A stretch of 44,209 bases of DNA from a virus. Under the pieces are notes generated by a model. The model worked only from the letters and a program-made list of their open reading frames with translations, made no database searches and was not told the origin of the DNA. Of the stretch, positions 16,856-24,434 are shown one piece after another (the stretch's first letter is position 1; every line of letters begins with the position of its first letter). The position numbers and the translations under genes were made by a program. The stretch covers positions 1 through 44,209 of the IMG/VR virus record IMGVR_UViG_3300031565_000089. One strand, given 5' to 3'.

Positions 16856-18538
16856 ATGAATGATATAATAAAATTCGGTCCGGGGATAGGAGCTGCAGGA
16901 AGCATAATTTCAGGATCAGTTTCAACCTTTCCCGCGCTTCCAGACCCGTCATTACACATTAAAGAATTATGGTATGTTTCCACAGCTACAGGCGGCGTTT
17001 TATCAATAATTAATGTTTACAAATACCCGAAAGGCCTATACTCTCCGAATCCTGCGGGAACATTATGGGAATTAGTCCCGATAAATGTAAAAGTTTCTGA
17101 AGATTCAACAACCCTTGTAAATTTGACAAACTGGACTGAATTTTATGGATTTGCTTTTGATATATCCGCCGGCGATACTCTTATATATAATGGTCAAAAA
17201 TTCGTAAATAAAACCGGCGCAATGTCAACAACTGCCCCGAATCTTGATGAAACAAATTGGGGCAGCTATTTAGACCTAGCGCCGAATTTAAATACTCCAT
17301 ATCGCGCCGGGCGAATTTGGTTCGATTCGGAAAATAAATCGCATATGATGGCGACAGGATATAATGACGTTTCTGTAGATGTTGGAAGAGAAAACCATAC
17401 TGAAGTTTTTAATAATACAATAACCACAATAAAAAACGGCGACCCCGTATCATTAGCCGGAACTTTTACCGGAATTCTTCCAGACGTAATACCAACGGAT
17501 TCAAGCTTTGTTTTTAGCGCTTTAGCTTTTGCAGGCGTCGCAACAATGGAAATTCTCCCGGGTGAAAGCGGACTTGTTACAGAATTCGGCCTTGTAAAAG
17601 GCGTGAACACTCAGGCACTATTACAAGGTTTTATTTATGCTGATTCTTTCGGGTGGTATACTCAGGACCGTCCACTATATCCGAAAAGAAGATTATTTGT
17701 CGGCGGTGTCGTAAAAACCGGCGTAACAGACGGAATTATATCTGTAGGCGCCAGAAATTTGAGTAGATCAGATTTAGGTAAATCATACGGTTTCACTTCT
17801 CAGGGCCTTGGGGCCGGGACATACAACAAGGGAGGGTTTTACGAATGGTCGACCACGGATATACTATTAAGTCAAGCGAATTTAACACAAACTTACGGAA
17901 CTGTCGGGAGGGCCTATGCTGCCCATGTTGGAATTGTACCATCCGGCCCCGGTGTAGTTGATACCGGTCAAATAGGTTTAAGAGTTACAGGAATCGAAGA
18001 TAGCGAAACAGGAATTCAACTTGCCGGACAAATTGGAATAATAACAGATGATATAACAACCCTTACGGCCGACGTAATGGCCGAAACATCGGAAAAGTTT
18101 TCAGGTCAAGTAACTTTTGAATTATATGTCGTATCAGGCGCCCCGGCTGCTTATAGTCTATCATTCAATTATGGATATTCTAAATATGACGATTTAGGGA
18201 ATAAGAATTTTACATTAACCGGAATAGAATGTATTTGGAAAGGGAACGCCCTTGATCTTAATTTCGATATTGCTTTAAAACATCATAGGCCGACTGGATG
18301 GACCTATGCGGCGGCGGGCTTTCTTCCCGGAAACGGTGACATTGCAAGAAAAAGCGTCGATCAAATACTTGCCGGCAATGTTGTCAATAATCTTGATGGA
18401 GCATGGAAAAGGGTTGAATTAAATGTTTTCATAAATGGTAATGGTTCAGAGGGAATTTTATGGGAAATAATAACAACTGCAAATAATACAATTCAAACAA
18501 TGGATTTGCATATTAGCGCGGCTAGTGAGGAATTATAA
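16856..18538 (+). CDS. Tail fibre / receptor-contact protein
   Basis: 560 residues, beta-strand-rich throughout, with many Gly/Thr/Asn and 'FVSALAFAGVA'-type repeats. Residues 100-150 contain carbohydrate-module-like aromatic spacing ('TNWTEFYGF', 'NWGSYLDLAPNL'). Position after the baseplate wedge and before lysis genes fits a fibre or tailspike shaft. The C-terminal 150 residues read as a separate globular domain. No catalytic motif was recognised. Confidence 0.6.
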   Translation: MNDIIKFGPGIGAAGSIISGSVSTFPALPDPSLHIKELWYVSTATGGVLSIINVYKYPKGLYSPNPAGTLWELVPINVKVSEDSTTLVNLTNWTEFYGFAFDISAGDTLIYNGQKFVNKTGAMSTTAPNLDETNWGSYLDLAPNLNTPYRAGRIWFDSENKSHMMATGYNDVSVDVGRENHTEVFNNTITTIKNGDPVSLAGTFTGILPDVIPTDSSFVFSALAFAGVATMEILPGESGLVTEFGLVKGVNTQALLQGFIYADSFGWYTQDRPLYPKRRLFVGGVVKTGVTDGIISVGARNLSRSDLGKSYGFTSQGLGAGTYNKGGFYEWSTTDILLSQANLTQTYGTVGRAYAAHVGIVPSGPGVVDTGQIGLRVTGIEDSETGIQLAGQIGIITDDITTLTADVMAETSEKFSGQVTFELYVVSGAPAAYSLSFNYGYSKYDDLGNKNFTLTGIECIWKGNALDLNFDIALKHHRPTGWTYAAAGFLPGNGDIARKSVDQILAGNVVNNLDGAWKRVELNVFINGNGSEGILWEIITTANNTIQTMDLHISAASEEL

Positions 18539-18570
18539 ATATGATATATTTACAAAAGAAAAATAATTAA

Positions 18571-19203
18571 ATGGATTCTATCTTTAACTTTATTGCAACA
18601 CTTTTTATTCAGGCCTTCACCGTTCATCCTTGGCAAACTGGATTTTTTACTGTTATAATTTTACTTGTTTCATACCTCTTATTTGGGAACAGGTTCATAA
18701 AAAAAATGCAGATTACATCTATTGATTATCACATCGTAAAAGAGCAAATGAAATTTTCAGAAGAAAAAGCGGATTTGATTGAAGATTCATTAACAAGGCT
18801 TTATTTAAAAATGAGAAAAGACGCCCGGGGAACAAAAATCGGATTAATGAAAGACGATGAAGTTCAACACTTTCAATTAATGCTTAAATACCTGAAGAAG
18901 AAATCTTTAAAATATTTACGGCATTCTTTCCGGGAGAATCATCTTGCAGAACGCGAAAATTATGAACAATGGATCGATCAAAGATCAGAAGAAATTTTAA
19001 GAAATTTAAGGGAATTATTAAACGCGTGGTTTCCTTCAAAATCCGACCCGGGCCTCGAACATTTTTACGATAGATATGTTGTAGAGAAACGGCCAGAAGT
19101 AAAAGACGCTTTAAAATCAAGTCTTCGGGAAGCAAGAGAAATAACTCTTCGATTTAAAAAAAGAAAATATGTCAAGAATTATATTAAAATGATAAGCGGT
19201 TAA
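18571..19203 (+). CDS. Membrane-anchored charged helical protein, unknown
   Basis: 210 residues: one N-terminal transmembrane helix (about 22-42), then about 165 highly charged, mostly helical residues expected in the cytoplasm. It is immediately upstream of the endolysin, so it could belong to the lysis or superinfection-exclusion functions. The SD is poor. No family recognised. Confidence 0.6.
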   Translation: MDSIFNFIATLFIQAFTVHPWQTGFFTVIILLVSYLLFGNRFIKKMQITSIDYHIVKEQMKFSEEKADLIEDSLTRLYLKMRKDARGTKIGLMKDDEVQHFQLMLKYLKKKSLKYLRHSFRENHLAERENYEQWIDQRSEEILRNLRELLNAWFPSKSDPGLEHFYDRYVVEKRPEVKDALKSSLREAREITLRFKKRKYVKNYIKMISG

Positions 19204-19214
19204 AGGGGTTTATT

Positions 19215-19673
19215 GTGGAAAAAATAGAATTGATCAATTACGCTGATTTAATAGAAAAATGCGGGGATTCAGGAAAAAAATCAAACATGGTTTATGAAAA
19301 ATTTCCTTTTCCTTTAAAATTAAACGGCGACAGTTCTTTAATGTGTTATACTTTTTGCGGTCATAAAAGAATTGCTGCAGCTGTAATCGATGCACTTAAA
19401 GAAATTCTTGATATTTACGGAATCGATTTTATACAAAAACATAATCTTGATTGGTACGGAGGCTGTTTTGAAGATAGGAAAGCCCGGGGATCTTCTCGCA
19501 TTTCAGTTCATGCGTGGGGAATGGCCGTTGATTATTTGCCGCAGCTCGGGCGCCTTGGCGAACCTTCCCGAATTCCTTATCATATTGTCAGCGCATTTAA
19601 AAACCGCGGATTCGAATGGGGCGGAGACTGGAACAGAACTGACGGAATGCATTTTACGGGGGTAATGGAATGA
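19215..19673 (+). CDS. Endolysin, M15-type L-Ala-D-Glu / D-Ala-D-Ala peptidase
   Basis: 152 residues from a GTG start (SD AAAGGGG). Zinc peptidase motifs of the M15 family: H99 in SVHAWGMAVDY, D106, and the late DGMH (D143, H146). A single catalytic domain without a wall-binding module, of the size typical for lysins of diderm hosts. It would cut peptidoglycan cross-linking peptides at lysis. No signal peptide, so it depends on the following holin-like gene for release. Overlaps that gene by 4 bases. Confidence 0.88.
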   Translation: MEKIELINYADLIEKCGDSGKKSNMVYEKFPFPLKLNGDSSLMCYTFCGHKRIAAAVIDALKEILDIYGIDFIQKHNLDWYGGCFEDRKARGSSRISVHAWGMAVDYLPQLGRLGEPSRIPYHIVSAFKNRGFEWGGDWNRTDGMHFTGVME

Positions 19674-19930
19674 AATTTTTACTATGGTTATTAAGTCTTC
19701 CGGGGAAACTTTGGAAATCTCTTGAAGAAAAAGGAAAGTATACAACTTTCGTCGGCTTATGTATGATAATATCGGCAGTTGTTAAACCGATGATTCAGCA
19801 CAATAAAGGCGTTGTTTTTGAAGATGGTTATATGTGGCAAATTATTTATTTCGTTTTAGGCGGAATCCTTTTAATAATATTGCCGTCATATATGAAAATT
19901 TCAAAAGATGGTTTTGAGGTAAAAGATTAA
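19670..19930 (+). CDS. Holin-like protein with two membrane helices
   Basis: 86 residues with hydrophobic helices at about 27-42 and 58-74 and charged ends. It lies between endolysin and spanin pair, coupled to both by overlaps (ATGA and TAATG). Size and topology fit a class II holin that opens the inner membrane for the endolysin. No sequence family recognised, so the call is from topology and context. Confidence 0.65.
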   Translation: MKFLLWLLSLPGKLWKSLEEKGKYTTFVGLCMIISAVVKPMIQHNKGVVFEDGYMWQIIYFVLGGILLIILPSYMKISKDGFEVKD

Positions 19931-20280
19931 TGAATACTTTTTTATTAATAATTAAAATTCTTCCATGGGTCCTTTCTTTAATCGGAATCGGAAACGGTGT
20001 TTTTGCTAAATTCAGATTAAAAAAGAAATCTGAAAAAATTGAAAAACTTGAAAAAGAAAATAAAGAAACCCATGAAAATTTGACTGAAGAAATAAAACGG
20101 TCAAATGAAATAAAAAAACAAGTCAATGATTTGTTAGAATTTCAATCAAATGATTCTGAAATCGAATCAAAAATGAATGAACATGTAAAAATCTTAAAAA
20201 AGGCGGGAAGCGATGACAGCATTAAAACAGCACTTAAAGAAATTAGTTCTGATATTCGCAGTATCTATAATAACAATTAG
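19930..20280 (+). CDS. Inner-membrane spanin, Rz-like
   Basis: 116 residues: N-terminal membrane helix (residues 4-24) followed by a long Lys/Glu coiled coil (about 33-95). This is the architecture of i-spanins, which join an outer-membrane lipoprotein across the periplasm and fuse the two membranes in the last step of lysis. The next gene starts inside this one in another frame, as in Rz/Rz1. Confidence 0.75.
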   Translation: MNTFLLIIKILPWVLSLIGIGNGVFAKFRLKKKSEKIEKLEKENKETHENLTEEIKRSNEIKKQVNDLLEFQSNDSEIESKMNEHVKILKKAGSDDSIKTALKEISSDIRSIYNNN

Positions 20281-20551
20281 TTGCGTAACTACCGAAAAAA
20301 TAGTTTACCGGGATAAAGAAATCATTATTCCCGGAATGATTGATAACGCGAATCTTGACGATTCCTATTCAATCACAGTGAATGAATATAAATTGATTAT
20401 TCAAGAATTCCGATGGAAAATTCTTTATTATGAAATAAAGAAAAACGCCGGACAAATAACACCCGATCAATACAATAGCTTTAAAGACAAATATAATGCT
20501 ATAGTTGAAGAGATAAACGACAAAATAAAACAATTAGAATTATTGGAGTGA
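20213..20551 (+). CDS. Outer-membrane spanin lipoprotein, Rz1-like
   Basis: 112 residues in the +1 frame, overlapping the Rz-like gene by 68 bases. Residues 1-24 form a lipoprotein signal (basic 'LKQHLKKL', hydrophobic core, then SIITISC with the lipidated Cys24). The lipobox is relaxed at -3. The mature part is charged and helical instead of Pro-rich as in lambda Rz1. Overlap, lipidation and place all support an o-spanin and hence a host with an outer membrane. Confidence 0.75.
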   Translation: MTALKQHLKKLVLIFAVSIITISCVTTEKIVYRDKEIIIPGMIDNANLDDSYSITVNEYKLIIQEFRWKILYYEIKKNAGQITPDQYNSFKDKYNAIVEEINDKIKQLELLE

Positions 20552-20558
20552 GGAAAAA

Positions 20559-21365
20559 ATGTCAAGAGCCCTTAATTTAACGGCCCCGGATATAGGGGCG
20601 CCAGACGCTAACAGGCCAGAAGGTTTTTATTTAGATGAATCCGTATCGGATCCCGGGACCCCGATTCTTGCAGACAATAAGAATGATATTTATACATTCT
20701 TTTCAAGAATGATGGAATATACAGGGATAACGTTTAATAACGTTGTCGATCAAAACGACACTTCGCAATTCTTTGAAGCTTTAAGGCGTATTGCCGCAAT
20801 ACCCGAAAAGCAAACCGTTTCAGTATCTTCGACTTTAGCATTAGGCCCCTATGATTGGGAGGTTGAAGTCGATTTATCAATTGGTAATATTTCTATAAAT
20901 CAATTACCAGTTCCTAATTTTATCGGACAGAAAATACATATATATGGGGTTGGTTCTGGAATTGGATACATTGCCGGTGGAACAGGATTGTATGCAAACG
21001 GTGTATATTTTACAGAGAATACTGGAGGCGTTTTTCTTACGGCTGTGTCTATGACTGAATACAAACTATACCCAGGAGTTACTGCCAAGTATGTTATTGT
21101 TGGTCAAACAATAAAACAGTATGCCGACGGTAGCATGGAAAACAGCAGCAGTGTAACTGTTGCAACGTTTTTAAATTACGTGTATTCAATAGCGTTTATC
21201 TCTGTTATAGATATATCATTTAAAATTACAAACGGCGCGTCAGGTCTCGGATATTTTGCAATAGTATCTTCCGTTAGTAATACTACTGCCGGTTTGAATA
21301 CCCTGACAGCTGTAGGCGGCCCATCAACTAGAGTCTGTTTTGTAACGACAAAAGGGGAATATTAA
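20559..21365 (+). CDS. Second tail fibre protein
   Basis: 268 residues. The N-terminal 85 resemble baseplate-attached fibre starts ('GFYLDESVSDPGTPILADNKNDIYTFFSRMMEYTGI... NDTSQFFEALRRI'). The C-terminal half is Gly/Thr/Val/aromatic beta structure, likely the host-contact part. Base use changes near 20900: CCGG words almost vanish and the text is plainer AT-rich, as expected if the tip domain was exchanged. SD is weak (GGAAAAA). Confidence 0.6.
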   Translation: MSRALNLTAPDIGAPDANRPEGFYLDESVSDPGTPILADNKNDIYTFFSRMMEYTGITFNNVVDQNDTSQFFEALRRIAAIPEKQTVSVSSTLALGPYDWEVEVDLSIGNISINQLPVPNFIGQKIHIYGVGSGIGYIAGGTGLYANGVYFTENTGGVFLTAVSMTEYKLYPGVTAKYVIVGQTIKQYADGSMENSSSVTVATFLNYVYSIAFISVIDISFKITNGASGLGYFAIVSSVSNTTAGLNTLTAVGGPSTRVCFVTTKGEY

Positions 21366-21366
21366 G

Positions 21367-21789
21367 ATGAAAATACAAGCAATAAAATCTCAGACAAACA
21401 AATCTGATATTCTGGAATTAAAAGGAACAGAATTGACAATAAATGGCACTATTTACGATCTTAATAATTTACAGCCATACCCGACAGAAGAAAACGCAGA
21501 TATACCGGGTTTTATTGAAACAGAAAGATGTTATACCGACGCCAACGGAATCGATCAGATAAACATAAAAGTCTCTCAGGAACACTCTTTCTTATTCGTA
21601 AACAGCAATTATCTGCTTTTTCACGACAAAGATTTAAACGGCGAATTAGATCTTAATGAGTTGAAAGGATTAATTGATTGCTATAATTTATCAGAACAAG
21701 ATAGACGAAAAGAACATCTTGAATATAAGGCGACTTTTTCAGATAAAGAATGGTCAACCCGGCGGGCAAATGTTTTAAAAATTAAATAA
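21367..21789 (+). CDS. Fibre-associated protein with an EF-hand-like loop
   Basis: 140 residues, starting just after the fibre stop (possible fibre chaperone or cap, like Tfa genes). Residues 87-98 (D-K-D-L-N-G-E-L-D-L-N-E) meet the canonical calcium EF-hand loop with Asp/Asn at 1, 3, 5, Gly at 6, Asp at 9 and Glu at 12, flanked by helices. The N-terminal part is beta. No named family recognised. A terminator follows. Confidence 0.55.
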   Translation: MKIQAIKSQTNKSDILELKGTELTINGTIYDLNNLQPYPTEENADIPGFIETERCYTDANGIDQINIKVSQEHSFLFVNSNYLLFHDKDLNGELDLNELKGLIDCYNLSEQDRRKEHLEYKATFSDKEWSTRRANVLKIK

Positions 21790-21792
21790 TAA

Positions 21793-21857
21793 AGGGGATT
21801 CCCCTGTTCCGGTGACTTTGTTTTATAGTTTTTTCACATTGTCACCGGGTTTTTTAT
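21793..21857 (+). terminator. Intrinsic terminator after the fibre genes
   Basis: CCGGTGAC (21809-21816) pairs with GTCACCGG (21841-21848), 24-base loop, followed by GTTTTTTATTT. A small GGGGATTCCCC hairpin (21794-21804) lies just before. The spike gene starts 23 bases after the stem, so it is expressed by read-through or from an unseen start. Confidence 0.7.
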
Positions 21858-21870
21858 TTCAGGAGTCATT

Positions 21871-22281
21871 ATGTTTTTATCAAAAGTTACAGGATATATA
21901 AAAGATAAGTATAGAGGCGGCGCGAAAACTGTTTCTATATCGAAAATTCAAGCCAGATCAAACGATTACACTTCACAGAATATGTTTGCGCCCGGAATAG
22001 AAATTAACCCCGCGGACGGCGAACAATTAGTAATTGCAAAGATTGACGGTTCAAGCTCTTACATGGTATCAATTGCGGGAACTAATCAAGAAATTGAACC
22101 AGATACGGACCGCGGGGAACGCCGTTTTTATTCTTCAACTCCAGATGGAAAAACAATCAAAGCAATTATTAAATTAAAAAATGACGGTGAAATAGAAATT
22201 ATTAGCGGCAACGGTTCAATTAAAATGAATGGTTCAACAGGTCAAGTCAGCATAAATGACAATTTCACAGTAGATGTATAA
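21871..22281 (+). CDS. Baseplate spike, Mu gp45-like
   Basis: 136 residues; central spike that punctures the outer membrane. The OB-fold part (about 18-75, with 'GEQLVIAKIDGSSSYMVSIAG') is followed by 'TDRGERRFYSSTPDGKTIKAIIKLKNDGEIEI' and a short beta-helix stem ending 'SGNGSIKMNGSTGQVSINDNFTVDV'. Mu places 45 upstream of 46; here it is after the second fibre. SD AGGAG. Its stop shares a base with the next ATG. Confidence 0.78.
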   Translation: MFLSKVTGYIKDKYRGGAKTVSISKIQARSNDYTSQNMFAPGIEINPADGEQLVIAKIDGSSSYMVSIAGTNQEIEPDTDRGERRFYSSTPDGKTIKAIIKLKNDGEIEIISGNGSIKMNGSTGQVSINDNFTVDV

Positions 22282-22664
22282 TGAAAAATATAGCAGTCGA
22301 AGGAATGACATTAATATTTTCTGACCCGTTAGTAAATGGAACGATTGCCATTGTTGGCGCTGCTTCATCAAAAGTAAAAGCAACAACAGGAGTTTATAAA
22401 GATGGACTTGAAATTTCTGTTTCTGCAATTACCTATCCTTCCGCCGGAGCAACGATTCCGGATCCCGGACCTTATTCATCGAATATAAATAGTTCAGCTG
22501 TAAAAGTAAAAGCCGAAACTATTCTTGTATTACTTGAAGGCGACGAATCAGACACCATAAACGCAACCCCGAAAATTCCAAATTCACCGAGCCCGATTGA
22601 TTTTCCAATTTCATTTAAAGTAAAAATACAGGCTGCAGGACAGATAAAAGCAAAAGCAAATTAA
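22281..22664 (+). CDS. Spike-tip protein, PAAR-like
   Basis: 127 residues. The repeated pattern 'ASSKVKATTGVYKDGLEISVSAITYP' and 'SSAVKVKAETILVLLEGDESD', plus the end 'FKVKIQAAGQIKAKAN', is that of small phage spike-tip (PAAR-like) proteins that cap the spike. The coupling by TAATG to the spike gene supports a spike-tip pair. No His/Cys metal set was seen, so classical PAAR metal binding is uncertain. Confidence 0.55.
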   Translation: MKNIAVEGMTLIFSDPLVNGTIAIVGAASSKVKATTGVYKDGLEISVSAITYPSAGATIPDPGPYSSNINSSAVKVKAETILVLLEGDESDTINATPKIPNSPSPIDFPISFKVKIQAAGQIKAKAN

Positions 22665-22764
22665 TCATAATGTATAAATATTCTTTAAAGCTGCTCAGTA
22701 CTGGGCATAAATATTCATCTTTCCAGATAACTTTTTGAATAATTATACAATCCGAAGATAAAAA

Positions 22765-22794
22765 AACCGCCCGGGCCGAAACACCGTAGCGGTT
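22765..22794 (-). terminator. Terminator of the leftward hub operon
   Basis: AACCGC (22765-22770) and GCGGTT (22789-22794) form the stem. Read on the minus strand it is followed by a T-run (TTTTTTTATC). It sits between the convergent ends of the plus-strand spike-tip gene and the minus-strand gpN gene. Confidence 0.65.
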
Positions 22795-22830
22795 AAAATA
22801 GAATATCAGTAATAAATTAATTATATAACA

Positions 22831-24165
22831 TCAAGCATAATAAACAAGCTCTTTTCCTTTCGGAATCAAATATGTTTCTTTCCCGTGCAACTTATTTGAT
22901 TCTATAAAGAATTTCACAGTATTTAATTTTACGGAATTATAAAGCCGCCCGCATATCGGGATTAAATTTTCTTCTTTTCCAGTTGTTATAATTCTTTCCT
23001 GATTCGCTCTAAATACGCGCGCGTTTAAATTCCTTACTGTAGCCGTTATTAAATTTTTATTTAAAATAGAATAATCGAAATACTGACTGAAAAATATTGT
23101 TGCTCCGAAACCTTCCGCATAACCTGACAATAATTCAGTTGTTGCCCGGGCGGAATCTTCAACGGCCCCGATTGTATCGATTATCTGAATTCTTGAAAGA
23201 TAGCCGTTTTGTGTTAATGGGTCCCCTGTAATAATTTGGTCAAGAGTAACTGACTTACCGGAAACAGCGGAGTAATTTATGGCCGAAATTCCCGCAAGCG
23301 CCGCAAGTCCTTTCGTTGCTAAAATATTTGTTCCCGCCGGGCTGCCGTTTGTTATTTCCATTATTTCAGTCTCTGATAAATTTAAAACGTCCTCGACATA
23401 TTTACTGTATGCCGCTATTCTATCGCGGACAGAATCAACGGCAAGCATTGGAAGTTGTACAAGGTTCTGAATTTGGCGGGCAAGGGTGAATGGAGCCCGG
23501 GCCAGTTCGTCGGCAGTTGAAATAATTTCCGCGTAAGCATTCGTAAACCGGGTGTTTATTTCGTCAACTTGCGCAGCTATTGCCCCCAGTTGGGCTTTTG
23601 CTTTATTTGCCGTGTCAATTGCCGATTCCACGAAAGCGGCGAAGCCTCGGCCCGTGGTTACGTTCACAGCCTCTTCAAGGTCTGTCGCCTGATCGGAATT
23701 TAAATCTGCAATTGCTGCCGCTGTACTAGAAGCCGAAGCCGGGTTATCCGCTTCGGAAGGATTCCCGCCGATAAGATTCGGAATTTGACGGAAAAATGAA
23801 ACTTCAATTCTTATTATTCCAATTCCTTTTACTGAATTTTGAGAAACTTTATATCCACCAACGACAACAGGAAAGGTTCCTATTGTCGGGTCAGGGTGCT
23901 CAAGCTGCCCGGGGTTGTCAAGTGTTACTTTTTCATTCAATAAGGCCCGCACCTCTCTTAAAACATCCTGATCGCTCAATATTATTGAAAAAGGATAAGT
24001 TCCGGTTGTTATAGAACGGTCCTGATAATATTTCCCGTCAACATTCGAGAATTGAAATTCTCCTAAATTATGATTTAATTCGTCCGTAATGTCTCCGGAA
24101 TAAACAAATTCGAGCCGCGTTCCGCTTGGCGCCGTATATGCTAAATTCCTGTATTGAATAGCCAT
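22831..24165 (-). CDS. Mu gpN-like baseplate/DNA-circularisation family protein
   Basis: 444 residues. The N-terminal 130 match the 'DNA circularisation' N domain: 'GTRLEFVYSGDITDELNHNLGEF... YPFSIIL... REVRALLNEK... LEHPDPTIGTFPVVVGGYKVSQN... IRIEVSF'. The rest is Ala-rich helix. In Mu gpN helps link tape measure to the baseplate hub. In this phage the gene is on the minus strand together with the hub gene, away from the tape measure. SD AGGGGGA. Confidence 0.75.
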   Translation of the reverse strand: MAIQYRNLAYTAPSGTRLEFVYSGDITDELNHNLGEFQFSNVDGKYYQDRSITTGTYPFSIILSDQDVLREVRALLNEKVTLDNPGQLEHPDPTIGTFPVVVGGYKVSQNSVKGIGIIRIEVSFFRQIPNLIGGNPSEADNPASASSTAAAIADLNSDQATDLEEAVNVTTGRGFAAFVESAIDTANKAKAQLGAIAAQVDEINTRFTNAYAEIISTADELARAPFTLARQIQNLVQLPMLAVDSVRDRIAAYSKYVEDVLNLSETEIMEITNGSPAGTNILATKGLAALAGISAINYSAVSGKSVTLDQIITGDPLTQNGYLSRIQIIDTIGAVEDSARATTELLSGYAEGFGATIFFSQYFDYSILNKNLITATVRNLNARVFRANQERIITTGKEENLIPICGRLYNSVKLNTVKFFIESNKLHGKETYLIPKGKELVYYA

Positions 24166-24167
24166 GG

Positions 24168-24434
24168 TTAATTATTCCCCCTCATATTATCAATTATCAT
24201 TAAATTAAGATTAATCATATCAAAACTTTCTGTTTCAACTTCTGCAGGTAAATTCCAGTCATAAACAGCGCTTTCAAGTTCAGCATTTTCAACATTCACC
24301 ATTTTTTGAATTTTTTGAATTGTCAAATTTTGCCAATGTTCCTTTTTTTCATTTTTCGGGTTGTTCATTTTATCTATTGAATCGTCAAGAATTATATGAA
24401 ATCTCTTTCTTTCCTCTTCTGTTACTTGCGGCAT
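24168..24434 (-). CDS. Small MazG-like helical protein in the baseplate operon
   Basis: 88 residues, all helix. E-N-A-E, 16 residues, then E-S-F-D fits the E-x-x-E(12-28)E-x-x-D metal-binding pattern of MazG/all-alpha NTP pyrophosphatases, with 'MINLNLMIIDNM' as the following helix. Such enzymes clean or drain nucleotide pools, including alarmones. It is coupled to the hub gene (TAATG) and lies 2 bases before gpN, an odd place for a metabolic gene. Alternatively it is a structural helical adaptor that fits the pattern by chance. Confidence 0.5.
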   Translation of the reverse strand: MPQVTEEERKRFHIILDDSIDKMNNPKNEKKEHWQNLTIQKIQKMVNVENAELESAVYDWNLPAEVETESFDMINLNLMIIDNMRGNN

